Part shown: positions 24,005 through 32,266 of the stretch, in pieces
Layout: every line of letters starts with the position of its first letter
How positions within the stretch are numbered: the first letter of the stretch is position 1
DNA from: Bordetella parapertussis
Lineage (GTDB): Bacteria; Pseudomonadota; Gammaproteobacteria; Burkholderiales; SG8-41
Length of the DNA: 45,385 nt
Direction: 5' to 3'
Assembly: GCA_945864585.1 (NCBI GenBank)
Contig: CAMBCF010000031.1
Location: 1-45,385 of the forward strand
The notes under the pieces: model-generated
The model's database searches: none
Told to the model about the DNA's origin: nothing
What the model saw: only the letters and a program-made list of their open reading frames with translations
Position numbers and translations under genes: made by a program

Positions 24005-24347
24005 GGTGGGCCTCACAGAAAGTTGATCGTTCCGGCGCACGCTGCGTGGCGCGGATTTTTTTGCGTATCCCGCAGAGCGTATCAGGTCTACTCCCGCCAT
24101 GCGACCGAATTGCGCCGTGGCATTTGCAGTGAAAACCCGGGATAACAATTGCGCTTACCCCAGGTGATGCCAGCGATTCGGCAACGCCAGGTTGTCACGA
24201 GAAGGCATGCTTCGTCACTTGAAATTCAACAAAAATATTGTATGTAAACAGATAGTTACATCAAGCCATCGTGCGCCGGACTCACACGGCGTATCTGCTA
24301 GAATTCGTCGTTGCTCCCGCATTACCGCTACAGGATTCTCCTAACCA
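24005..24347. other. Intergenic region between divergent NHL and Bug genes
   Basis: This 343-bp stretch should contain the promoters of both flanking genes. It is AT-richer in 24220-24270. I see AAACAGATAGTTACATC at 24246-24262, which matches AACAGACAGTTACATC upstream of the Bug gene at 15339. I see no gene. Confidence 0.5.
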
Positions 24348-25346
24348 ATGTCGAATCGCATGCCGATACATGTTCAACTCGCCGGCTTGATCGTGTTTGC
24401 CGGCGTATGCCATGGTGCGCAGGCGCAACGCGCGGAGGATGCCGCGCGTGGCTATCCGTCGCGCCCGATCCGCGTGGTGATCGGCTTCACGCCCGGCGGT
24501 CAGCCCGACATCGTGATGCGCCTGATCGCGCCCAGGCTCGGCGAAGCGCTGGGCCAGCAGTTGGTGGTTGATAATCGCCCCGGCGCTGGCGGCACGGTCG
24601 GCACAAAAATCGTGGTCGATGCGCAGCCTGACGGCTATACGCTGCTGACGGCCTCTTCCTCGCATGCCATTGCGCCGGCCATCTACGCCAAGCTGCCGTA
24701 CGATTCGTTGCGGGATATCGCCGGCATTACCATGACATACAGCGCCTCGTATGTGCTGGTGGCAGCGCCATCACTCGGCGTGAAAAGCGTGCAGGAACTG
24801 GTGGCCATGGCGAAAGCCAAACCGGGACAGCTGAATTTCGCGTCGGCCGGCACCGGCAGCGGCATGCATTTCGCGGGCGAGGTGTTCAAGCAGGCGACGC
24901 AAATTGACGCCTTGCATGTGCCCTACAAAGGCGTGCCCGAAGCGTTAAACGATACCATCGGCGGACGCGTGCAATTCACCATGGCGCCCCTGGGTTCATC
25001 CCTCGGTCTGGTGCGCGACGGACGCCTGCGCGGACTGGGGGTGTCATCGCCGAAACGCGTCGGCGTGCATCCGGATCTGCCGACCATCGCGGAATCGGGC
25101 TATCCCGGCTTTCGTTGGGATTCGTGGGGCGGCCTGTTCGCGCCCGCGAAAACGCCGCGCGTCATTATCAACAAGTTGAATCGCGAAGTGGTGCGGGTGC
25201 TGAACGACCCGGATATTCATCAACGCCTCAGTGGGCTGGGCATGGAAGTTGTGCCAACCACGCCCGAACAACTCGATAAATTTGTGGCAGAGCAGTTGGC
25301 CTTGGTGATGCAGTTGGCGAAGCAGGCCGGTATTCAGGCGCGATAG
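24348..25346 (+). CDS. Bug-type solute receptor
   Basis: The protein has 332 residues from ATG 24348; ATG 24360 is nearly as good and neither has a strong Shine-Dalgarno. The signal peptide ends near AQAQ, followed by a linker (RAEDAARG). Marks: YPSRPIRVVIGFTPGGQPD, VDNRPGAGG, PDGYTLLTASSSH, LHVPYKGVP, GRLRGLGVS and AESGYPGFR. The Gln-Pro-Asp at the ligand loop is unusual among these copies. It converges on the Bug gene at 25464 with a strong hairpin between them. Confidence 0.93.
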   Translation: MSNRMPIHVQLAGLIVFAGVCHGAQAQRAEDAARGYPSRPIRVVIGFTPGGQPDIVMRLIAPRLGEALGQQLVVDNRPGAGGTVGTKIVVDAQPDGYTLLTASSSHAIAPAIYAKLPYDSLRDIAGITMTYSASYVLVAAPSLGVKSVQELVAMAKAKPGQLNFASAGTGSGMHFAGEVFKQATQIDALHVPYKGVPEALNDTIGGRVQFTMAPLGSSLGLVRDGRLRGLGVSSPKRVGVHPDLPTIAESGYPGFRWDSWGGLFAPAKTPRVIINKLNREVVRVLNDPDIHQRLSGLGMEVVPTTPEQLDKFVAEQLALVMQLAKQAGIQAR

Positions 25347-25354
25347 AATCTGCT

Positions 25355-25382
25355 CGGTAAATGGTCATCAGACCATTTACCG
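25355..25382. terminator. Perfect 12-bp hairpin between convergent Bug genes
   Basis: CGGTAAATGGTC (25355-25366) and GACCATTTACCG (25371-25382) are perfect complements around ATCA. There is no T-tract, so it is not a textbook intrinsic terminator, but its place 9 bp after a stop codon between converging genes suggests termination or 3'-end protection. Confidence 0.5.
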
Positions 25383-25384
25383 CT

Positions 25385-25446
25385 AATACCTCCCCTCTCC
25401 CATCGGGACAAGGGAACACTTGAAGCGGAGCAGAGGGGCCAGGGGT
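25385..25446. repeat. CCCTCTCC...GAGGGG C/G-rich repeat
   Basis: Purine/pyrimidine-skewed segments CCTCCCCTCTCCC (25388-25400) and AGAGGGGCCAGGGGTGAGGG (25432-25451) resemble the repeat at 40824-40881 and the core at 21592-21611. The class is recognised by pattern only and its limits are vague. Confidence 0.4.
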
Positions 25447-25463
25447 GAGGGAACTAACGGGAC

Positions 25464-26441
25464 TTATTGCTCGGCCTTAATCCCCGCCGCCTTCATCAGC
25501 GGCCACCACTTGTCGATCTCTGCCTTGTGATACGCAGCAAGCGCTTGCGGCGTCTGCTCCGCGCGCGGCGGAATTTCCTGACCGAGATCGGCGAAGCGCG
25601 CACGTATAGTCGCGTCAGCCAGCGTGTCGACAATAGCAGCGTTGAGCTTCATCAGGACATCTTGCGGCACGGCCCTGGGCGCCCAGATGCCGTGCCACAC
25701 CGCGGTGTACAAACCCGGCAGGCCCGCCTCGTCAGTGGTAGGGATTTCGGGTGCGGCGGCCTGACGCGTCTTGGACGAGACCAGGTACGCCCGCAGTTTA
25801 CCCGCACGCGTGTGCGCAACCGCGCTCGACACCTGCGTCATATACAAATCAATTTCACCCGACAGCAAAGCCTGCATCGCCGGCGCGCCGCCGCGATACG
25901 GCACAAACTCCATTTTTACGCCGATGCGGTTGAGGAAATAAATCCCCGCGATGTGCGATGCGCCGCCGATCCCGCCGGTGCCAAACTGTATTTTGTCCTG
26001 ATTGGCCTTTATCCATGGAATCAGCTCTTTCAAATTCTTCGCGGGCACAGCGATCTTGGACACCACCACCTGGGGATTGGTCGCGATCATCGCCACCGGC
26101 GCGAAGTCCTTTAGCAGATCAAACGTCAGGTTGTAGTAGGCGCCGTTAACCACATGCGTGCCCCAGTGCCCGATGCTCAGCGTATAGCCGTCGGGGGCGG
26201 AGCGCACCACGCGCCCGGTGCCGATGCTGCCGCCCGCGCCGGTGACGTTTTCCACCACCACCGTCTGGCCCAAATAGCGGCGCATCGGTTCGCTCATCAG
26301 ACGCGCCAGCGTATCGGTGGGCCCGCCCGCCGAGAACGGCACCACCACCGTGATGGCCCGCGTAGGCCACGGTTGCGCCATGCTGGTTGAAATCGCGCCG
26401 AAGATGATTGCAAGCGCACAGGCTTTGAGTAGTGTTTTCAT
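25464..26441 (-). CDS. Bug-type solute receptor, copy A of a recent tandem duplication
   Basis: The protein has 325 residues, with AAGGAGATATCAGC before ATG 26441. The signal peptide is about 1-22 (ends TSMAQ). Marks: WPTRAITVVVPFSAGGPTD, VENVTGAGGSIG, PDGYTLSIGHWGTHVVNG, FVPYRGGAPAMQALL, GKLRAYLVS and DEAGLPGLY. It is collinear and very similar to the product of the next gene upstream (26543-27517), sharing long identical blocks such as RSAPDGYTLSIGHWGTHVVN. Arg replaces Lys in the PYKG motif of both. Confidence 0.94.
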   Translation of the reverse strand: MKTLLKACALAIIFGAISTSMAQPWPTRAITVVVPFSAGGPTDTLARLMSEPMRRYLGQTVVVENVTGAGGSIGTGRVVRSAPDGYTLSIGHWGTHVVNGAYYNLTFDLLKDFAPVAMIATNPQVVVSKIAVPAKNLKELIPWIKANQDKIQFGTGGIGGASHIAGIYFLNRIGVKMEFVPYRGGAPAMQALLSGEIDLYMTQVSSAVAHTRAGKLRAYLVSSKTRQAAAPEIPTTDEAGLPGLYTAVWHGIWAPRAVPQDVLMKLNAAIVDTLADATIRARFADLGQEIPPRAEQTPQALAAYHKAEIDKWWPLMKAAGIKAEQ

Positions 26442-26483
26442 GCTGATATCTCCTTAATCGTTGGTGGCACACCAAAAACCGCC

Positions 26484-26520
26484 CGTAGCCCAGATTGCGC
26501 TGCGCTACATCCGGGCTACG
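26484..26520. repeat. CGTAGCCC...GGGCTACG hairpin repeat
   Basis: CGTAGCCC (26484-26491) pairs with GGGCTACG (26513-26520), and TGCGC/GCGCA-type bases lie in the centre. This is the common proteobacterial intergenic palindrome with GTAGCCCGG arms. It sits between the two duplicated Bug genes and may end the transcript of the upstream copy. Confidence 0.6.
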
Positions 26521-26542
26521 AACGATGGCAACGCCGTTTCCC

Positions 26543-27517
26543 TCACTCGGCCTTAATCCCCGCCGCCTTCATCAACGGCCACCATTTCTCGATTTCCGCC
26601 CTGTGGTACGCGGCGAGCGCCTGCTGCGTCTGCTCATTGCGCGGCGGAATTTCCTGCCCGAGATCGGCAAAACGCTTGCGCAGGATGTCGTCCGTCAGCG
26701 CCTCGACGATGGCGGCGTTGAGCTTCATGTTGGTGTCGCGCGGCGTACCCTTGGGCGCCCAGATGCCGTGCCAGACCGATGTATACAGGCCCGGCATGCC
26801 GGCTTCGTCGGCCGTGGGAATTTCCGGCGCGGCGGCCTGACGCGATTTTGCCGTCACAAAGTATGCGCGTAACTTGCCCGCACGCACCTGTTCAATTCCA
26901 CCCGATACCTGCGTCATGTACAAATCGATTTCACCGGCGAGCAGCGCCTGCATCGCCGGCGCGCCGCCGCGATACGGCACGAAATCCATTTTTACGCCGA
27001 CACGGTTGAGAAAATAAAGTCCGCCAATATGCGATGAGCTGCCAATGCCGCCGGTGCCTATCTGGATCTTGCCCTGATTGGCCTTGATCCAGGGCACCAG
27101 CTCTTTCAAATTCTTCGCCGGCACGGAAACTTTGGTTATAACCATCTGCGGATTGGTTGCGATCATCGCTACCGGCTGCAGATCCGTCAGCAGATCGTAG
27201 TTCAGTTTGTAGTACGCGCCGTTCACCACGTGCGTGCCCCAATGCCCGATGCTCAAGGTGTAACCGTCGGGCGCCGAACGCACGACTTTCGCCACGCCAA
27301 TGCTGCCGCCTGCGCCGGTCACATTATCGACAACCACGGTCTGCCCGAGAAACCGGCGCATCGGCTCGCCCATCAAACGCGCGAGCGTATCGGTAGGCCC
27401 GCCCGCCGAGAACGGCACCACGATCGAGATCGATCGCGAAGGCCACGGCTGCGCCATACTGGTTGATCCAGCGCCAAAGATGACTGCAAGCGCACATACT
27501 CTGAGCGGTACTTTCAT
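26543..27517 (-). CDS. Bug-type solute receptor, copy B of a recent tandem duplication
   Basis: The protein has 324 residues. ATG 27517 is preferred over ATG 27523 because AGGAG (27524-27528) directly abuts 27523. The signal peptide ends near TSMAQ. Marks: WPSRSISIVVPFSAGGPTD, VDNVTGAGGSIG, FVPYRGGAPAMQALL, GKLRAYFVT and DEAGMPGLY. Differences from copy A cluster in the middle (QVSGGIEQVRAGK against QVSSAVAHTRAGK) and near KLNYDLL, which could change ligand fit. It follows the Bug gene at 27553 by 35 bp on the same strand. Confidence 0.94.
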   Translation of the reverse strand: MKVPLRVCALAVIFGAGSTSMAQPWPSRSISIVVPFSAGGPTDTLARLMGEPMRRFLGQTVVVDNVTGAGGSIGVAKVVRSAPDGYTLSIGHWGTHVVNGAYYKLNYDLLTDLQPVAMIATNPQMVITKVSVPAKNLKELVPWIKANQGKIQIGTGGIGSSSHIGGLYFLNRVGVKMDFVPYRGGAPAMQALLAGEIDLYMTQVSGGIEQVRAGKLRAYFVTAKSRQAAAPEIPTADEAGMPGLYTSVWHGIWAPKGTPRDTNMKLNAAIVEALTDDILRKRFADLGQEIPPRNEQTQQALAAYHRAEIEKWWPLMKAAGIKAE

Positions 27518-27552
27518 GCCCATCTCCTGTAGTTAAAACGCAAGTGTCAAGG

Positions 27553-28512
27553 TTACTTTACCTCAATCCTGCGCTCCTTCACCACACGCCGCCACTTGGC
27601 GATTTCTTCGGTGACATGGCGCGTCATTTCCTGCGGGCTGCCGGGGCGCATGTCACCGCCCGCCTCGGTGAATTGTTTGATCACATCATTGCCGGCCATG
27701 ATCGCGCGCAGCTCCCGGTTCAATGTCACGATCACCGCTTTGGGCGAGCCACCCGTGGCGCCCATGCCTGCGAACGAGGTAACGTCAAAACCCGGCAGAA
27801 TCTGCGACACTGGTGGCAGCTCGGGCATCTGCGGCGAACGGTCTTTGGAGCAAATTGCAATCGCGCGGATGCGGTTGGAGCGGAGGTGCGGTGAGGCGCC
27901 GGTGAGCGTCATGAACATAAAATCGATGCGTCCGCCGATCATGTCGGTAAGCGCCTCGGTGCTGCCCTTGTACGGAATATGCACCGTATCCGTGCCGGCC
28001 ATAACATTGAACAACTCGGCGGCCAGATGAAACACCGAGCCGATACCCACGGACCCGTAATTCAATTTTCCGGCATTCTTTTTTGCCAGCGCAATCAACT
28101 CCGCCGTGCTGCGTGCGGGCGAGTCATTGCGCACGGTGAGCACGAACGGATAGGTAACGATGGTGGTAATCCAGTCGAAATCCCTGAGTGCATCGTAGGG
28201 AGTTTTCACCGACGCCGCATGCGCGGTAAAGGCGCCGCTTATGAATATCAGCGTGTAGCCATCGGGTGTCGCTCTGGCCACCAGGTTGGCGCCGATGGCG
28301 CCGCCCGCGCCCGGACGGTGCTCGATCACAAAGTTCTGACCGAGCCGCTCGCTGAGCCTGGGCGCGAGCACGCGCACCAGAAAATCAGAGCTTCCACCCG
28401 GCTGAAACCCTGACACGATGCGCACCGGACGCAGCGGGTAATCCTTGATCGGCGAAGCAGCGTACGCCGCTAACGGCGTCGCGACCAACAGCACCACCAG
28501 CAATGGCCTCAT
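27553..28512 (-). CDS. Bug-type solute receptor
   Basis: The protein has 319 residues from ATG 28512 (CGGAGCGTGAA before it); longer in-frame starts have no family similarity. The signal peptide ends near AAYAAS. Marks: YPLRPVRIVSGFQPGGSSD, IEHRPGAGG, PDGYTLIFISG, VHIPYKGST, SNRIRAIAIC. It is less typical at the C-terminus (SQILPGFDVTSFAGMGATGG). It is the first of three same-strand Bug genes (28512 to 25464) that may form one transcript. Confidence 0.92.
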   Translation of the reverse strand: MRPLLVVLLVATPLAAYAASPIKDYPLRPVRIVSGFQPGGSSDFLVRVLAPRLSERLGQNFVIEHRPGAGGAIGANLVARATPDGYTLIFISGAFTAHAASVKTPYDALRDFDWITTIVTYPFVLTVRNDSPARSTAELIALAKKNAGKLNYGSVGIGSVFHLAAELFNVMAGTDTVHIPYKGSTEALTDMIGGRIDFMFMTLTGASPHLRSNRIRAIAICSKDRSPQMPELPPVSQILPGFDVTSFAGMGATGGSPKAVIVTLNRELRAIMAGNDVIKQFTEAGGDMRPGSPQEMTRHVTEEIAKWRRVVKERRIEVK

Positions 28513-28710
28513 TTCACGCTCCGGGTAAGTGTAGTGAACAGATAGAGTCAATCCTACACAATCTGCAAGGTAAGAGGTTATCGCAGGTTCGCCGGCGGAA
28601 TTGACCGCCGCGATGAAATCCGAGATGGCGACCACAGGTAAGATAATCAAGACTATCGGCATCCGCGCTGAGTAGTACGCTGCCTCGCGCGAGACAGACT
28701 TCGCGTGGCG

Positions 28711-29693
28711 TCACTGAATGCTGATTCCGGCATCCTTGATGACCTTGCCCCACTTCGCCAACTCGGCGCGAATAAACGCGGCGAATTCATCGGGCCGCTC
28801 ACCGCCGACGTCGGCGCCGGTACTGATCATCTGATTCCTGATCACGCGATCATTCAGGGCCTTCACCACTTCCCGGTACAGCAAAGAGATCACCGGCTGC
28901 GACACGCCGGCAGGCAGATGCCATTCCATCCGGTCGCTTCCACGCCCGGCAGACCGGCTTCCGACATGGTGACGATGGCGGGCGCCACCTGCAGGCGCTG
29001 GGCGTTGGCGACGGCGAGCGCTCGAAGTTTGCCACTGTTGATATGCGGGCCTATGATACTGAAGTAATTGAGGGTTGCGTTGATGTGACCGCCGAGAACG
29101 TCGGGTAATTCGGCAGAGGTGGACTTGTAGGGGATGCCTCTGATGTTGATGCCGGCCCTGGCCTTGATCCATTCGCCGAGCAGTTGAGGGAGACTGCCGG
29201 GGCTCGAAGAGGCGTAATCCAAAGTCCCGGGTTTGGCTTTTGCCAGATCGACGAACTCTTTTATCGATGCTGCGGGTAGCGATGGATGCACCGCCAGAAT
29301 CAGCGGCCCCGAGGTGAGGCGCGTAACAGCAACAAGCTCCTAGTTCAAGCGCGACGATGGATCGGGATTGAGCAGGTCGCTCAGCACGTGGTTGATGTTG
29401 CAACTGAGCAGCGTATAGCCGTCCGGCGCCGCCTTCGCCGCCAGCTTCGCCGCGATCGCACCATTCGCCCCCGGACGATTGTCCACGACCACTGGCTAAC
29501 CCAGTGCTTCGTTGAGTTTCTGTGCGACCTGCCGGACGCGCATGTCTCCCGCCGACCCTGCAACCCCTGGCTGCAGGATTCTGATCGGCTTGATGGGATA
29601 GTTCTGCGCCCATGCCGGTGTCGACAAGGCGCCTGCTGCGAGCGCCTTTGCTGCGGCGATAGTGCGGAAGTTGTCCACAGAACCTCCCTTCAT
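28711..29693 (-). pseudogene. Bug-type receptor pseudogene (two nonsense codons and a frameshift)
   Basis: From ATG 29693 the frame reads a signal sequence (ALSTPAWAQ) and YPIKPIRILQPGVAGSAGD, then hits TAG at 29496-29498 where LGQPVVVDN is expected. It resumes as [12 protein letters not shown] and [11 protein letters not shown], hits a second TAG at 29341-29343, resumes as AVHPSLPAASIKEFVDLAKA and IRGIPYKST, and changes frame near 28910. It then ends normally in RAELAKWGKVIKDAGISIQ. All parts are collinear with intact Bug proteins, so this is one dead gene. A long overlapping frame (to 29871) is a shadow. Confidence 0.88.
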
Positions 29694-29859
29694 GGCAGGC
29701 GCACTGCAAATGCAGGAATGCCCAACTTGTTGCAGGCTGCGCCGGACAAGCTGGATCAGCTTTGGCAAAATAGTCTACACCCATGATCCGCGCTTGGGCA
29801 ACATTGAACCCTGAACTCACCGCAGTGTCCCACCCCCTACACCACAACAAAGACTGCCC

Positions 29860-30057
29860 ATGAGAAACCAAAAACTTTTTGTCGCAGCCACCCTCGCCGG
29901 CCTGGCATTACCGATGGCAGGATGCTCTGCGTTAGTGGCGGTGGGCGACGCCGCTATCACGGTAGGCGCCACCGTAGTCAAGATCGGCGCGAAAGCCGTC
30001 GGCGCAGTCGCCGACGCGGTGATCCCCGACTCCGGCAAAAAGAAAGAGGACAAGTAG
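29860..30057 (+). CDS. Small lipoprotein
   Basis: The 65-residue protein has a lipoprotein signal: positively charged MRNQK, a hydrophobic stretch, then the lipobox M-A-G-C with Cys22 as the lipidation site. The mature part is Ala/Val-rich (LVAVGDAAITVGATVVKIGA) with an SGKKKEDK tail, a pattern seen in small outer-membrane-anchored lipoproteins of proteobacteria. No function is known. It stands alone on the plus strand between minus-strand genes. Confidence 0.75.
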   Translation: MRNQKLFVAATLAGLALPMAGCSALVAVGDAAITVGATVVKIGAKAVGAVADAVIPDSGKKKEDK

Positions 30058-30094
30058 TTCGTTCGCCGCGTATGAACAGAAGGCGCCGTCACTT

Positions 30095-30832
30095 TCAGGT
30101 AACCACGAGTGTCACGCCTGAAACGAGTACAAGGACAAGCACGACTTTGCGAAACGCCGCTTCGTCGAGCTTGCCGTAGAGCTTCCAGCCGAGCCACGTA
30201 CCCGCCAAAAGCGCGGGCAGGCCGATGACGAACAATTGCAGTATGTCCATGGTTATCGCGCCAGCGCCGCCCAGCCAGAGGATAATCATCAAAAAAGTGG
30301 CAACCGCGGTCGGTTGAAACACGGCGCGCTGCTCGTCCTTCGGCCAGCCACGCAACCCGCACCAGATGGTCGGCAGGATTCCACCGAGTCCGGTCGATCC
30401 GCCGAGAATGCCGTTCACTACGCCCACCCCGCTGTCGAGGGCCGCGCCTGCCTGCTTCATCTCGGGCAACTTCGGGCGGGCGAGGTTGTAAAGACTGAAC
30501 AGAATCAGCAACACGCTCACTGCGTTCCGCAGGTGCGACGGTGTAGCCCAATTCAAAACAAAAATGCCTGCGGGTATACCTACGGCGCTGCCCACGATGA
30601 ACGGCAGCAGCCGATTGAAATTCAGTGCGCGCCGCAGTTTCCAAACCGCATAGCCTTGCACAATCAACACATAGGCGGCTATCAATACCACGGCCTGCCC
30701 CGGCGTCAACGCATGCAGCCAGATTGCTGTGGCGACCATGCCGAACGCAAAACCCGCAAGCCCGGTGACAAACGCCGCGAGAAACGCACCTGAGAGGAAA
30801 ATTGCGAGATCAACGGGCGCTATGCCAAACAT
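30095..30832 (-). CDS. TauE/SafE-family membrane permease
   Basis: The protein has 245 residues with AGGAG seven bases before ATG 30832. About eight hydrophobic segments are visible. The two repeat signatures of the family are AFVTGLAGFAFGMVATAIWL (about 19-38) and VVNGILGGSTGLGGILPTIW (about 138-157), each with the Gly-rich G-F/L-x-G turn. Members export sulfite, sulfoacetate or other small anions, or take up organosulfonates. The upstream rhodanese-containing gene overlaps its start by 13 bp, which hints at a sulfur link. The substrate is not determined. Confidence 0.9.
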   Translation of the reverse strand: MFGIAPVDLAIFLSGAFLAAFVTGLAGFAFGMVATAIWLHALTPGQAVVLIAAYVLIVQGYAVWKLRRALNFNRLLPFIVGSAVGIPAGIFVLNWATPSHLRNAVSVLLILFSLYNLARPKLPEMKQAGAALDSGVGVVNGILGGSTGLGGILPTIWCGLRGWPKDEQRAVFQPTAVATFLMIILWLGGAGAITMDILQLFVIGLPALLAGTWLGWKLYGKLDEAAFRKVVLVLVLVSGVTLVVT

Positions 30833-31338
30833 ATTAGTTTCTCCTGAAGACGATGATTTTGGCGCGAAGCGTAGTTTTTCACATCATACAAAAAGACCGC
30901 CGCCGGATCGATAAATCGGCGGATCAACCACGGACACGCGATACGCACAATCTTGGGTCGCGCCCGCGTTACCCACGCGGTGCGGCCCGAGGCATCGCGC
31001 GCGGGCAGTTTGCTGGAACGCAACAGCGGCTCGCTGCTTTTACACCAGGCCTCATGACCACCTTCGAGCGATTCGGCGTGAATACCAGAATACCGAAGCT
31101 GAGCGGCGGCACCCTGACTTAGCGTCAATCCCTGTTGGCAGTAGACAACAACTGCTCGACCGACGTACTCCTTCGACCAGTCTTGTAAATCTCTAAAGTC
31201 GCGCTGGCGCGCAGTAGGGACAAAACGAGGGTCGGCTTTAAACTCGTCATCGGTGCGCACATCGATGAGCGCCGGTGCGCCGGGCAGAGCGATGAGCCGG
31301 GACAGTTGCGGGACGGAAATTTGCGATGGCGACGGCAT
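30820..31338 (-). pseudogene. Rhodanese-ChrB fusion gene, truncated in the ChrB domain
   Basis: ATG 31338 is chosen because GAGG lies nine bases upstream. Residues about 5-105 form a rhodanese domain: ALIDVRTDDEFKADPRF, AVVVYCQQGLTLSQGAA (active-site Cys) and LEGGHEAWC. Residues about 125-150 are the opening of a chromate-resistance ChrB domain (WVTRARPKIVRIACPWLIRR, then FIDPAAVFLY). After FLYDVKNY the sequence loses family character (ASRQNHRLQEKLICLA) and stops inside the TauE start region, where intact fusions continue about 100 residues. The rhodanese part may still work; the ChrB part cannot. Confidence 0.72.
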
Positions 31339-31512
31339 AAGCATCCACCTCAAGCCAGAGGACGTGGACGCGATTCTTTGGCTGCCGCCTCACGGGGTGA
31401 TCGCGATCGACCCCAGGCGCAAATTACCCCTCAACACGTGAACGGAGTCAAGGCCTTGACTGGCGTATGGCGCAATGCGCGTGGCTTGCGCCATACGAAC
31501 CGTTCGTTAGGT

Positions 31513-32232
31513 TCAGAGATTCATCTCCAAAATATACAAGCCGCCGGAAAAGCGGTCGACCGTGTAAACCAAATTGCGGTCATCCACATAAACGTCGTTG
31601 ATCTGCACCGACCCTTTGGGTGACAACGCCGGCGCTACGGGCACAAAGTAGGCGGCTTCCTGCGGCTGGTACGGGGTGGCAAGATCGTACACCCGCAAGC
31701 CGCCATTGAAGAAAGTGGCGAGGATGATTTTGTCCGAGCGCCATGCCACATCCAGCGGATAATTTTCATACAGATTGTGCTAACCGAAACGGCCGCCGCG
31801 CTTGGTGAACACTGCGGCGGGCGGCAGCGGCAGGGTGGAGATCGGCACCAGGTTGGTTTCGTCGGCCATGTTGACCACTCAGGTGAGCTTGGGCCAGTCC
31901 TTGCCGTCGTCCTGCACGCACTCGTCGGTGACGATCAGCAGATCGCGCGAGAATAGCGGCATCGCGGTATGGGTAAAGCCGTTCATCGGCGGCGAATAGT
32001 TGTAGCGCGTAACCACTTTCGGATGCTTCGGGTCGGTGACATCCGCGCCGGTAAAATTTTTCGGCGCAGCCTCATGACCCAGCCACATGATGCGCCGCCC
32101 ATCTTTGGTTTTTTGCATACCCATGCCTTCGCCCACGCCGCCGAATCCGTCGAGCGTGTGATGCGACAGCAATTTGAAATTGTACGAAAGCGTTTGCGAA
32201 GCGTTGGTGCCGGGGCTGATGGCTTGAGCCAT
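31513..32232 (-). pseudogene. LVIVD-repeat protein pseudogene (TGA, TAG and internal deletion)
   Basis: A single frame from ATG 32232 is broken by TGA 31879-31881 and TAG 31780-31782. Around them it reads WPKLT-[TGA]-VVNMADETNLVPIS and RGGRFG-[TAG]-HNLYENYP, then continues YDLATPYQPQEAAYFVP to RFSGGLYILEMNL. The TGA most simply replaces Trp TGG. As I recall the family, it is about 400 residues, and the join PKHPKVVTRYNYSPPMNGFT looks like a deletion between two internal repeats. The product is therefore not functional. The gene lies downstream of tyrS on the same strand. Confidence 0.8.
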
Positions 32233-32266
32233 AATCTATCCTTGGGTTGAGAGCGGAACGGTGGTT

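Noticed and set aside
29341-29498. TAG codons as recoded sense codons
   Set aside because: TAG is used as the ordinary stop of several intact genes here (25346, 30057, 41329, 18462), and the affected Bug gene also has a frameshift.
28711-29871. 386-codon frame over the Bug pseudogene
   Set aside because: Only its last ~70 codons match the Bug family; the rest is out of frame with the Bug sequence and starts upstream of the true ATG.
31253-31441. Plus-strand frame ending VDAILWLPPHGVIAIDPRRK
   Set aside because: It looks protein-like at its end, but most of it is antisense to the rhodanese gene and no start signal or family is evident.
31879-31881. TGA in the LVIVD-repeat gene as a second selenocysteine codon
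   Set aside because: The position most simply corresponds to Trp (TGG to TGA), there is no U-x2-C or similar context, and the same frame has a TAG and an apparent deletion.
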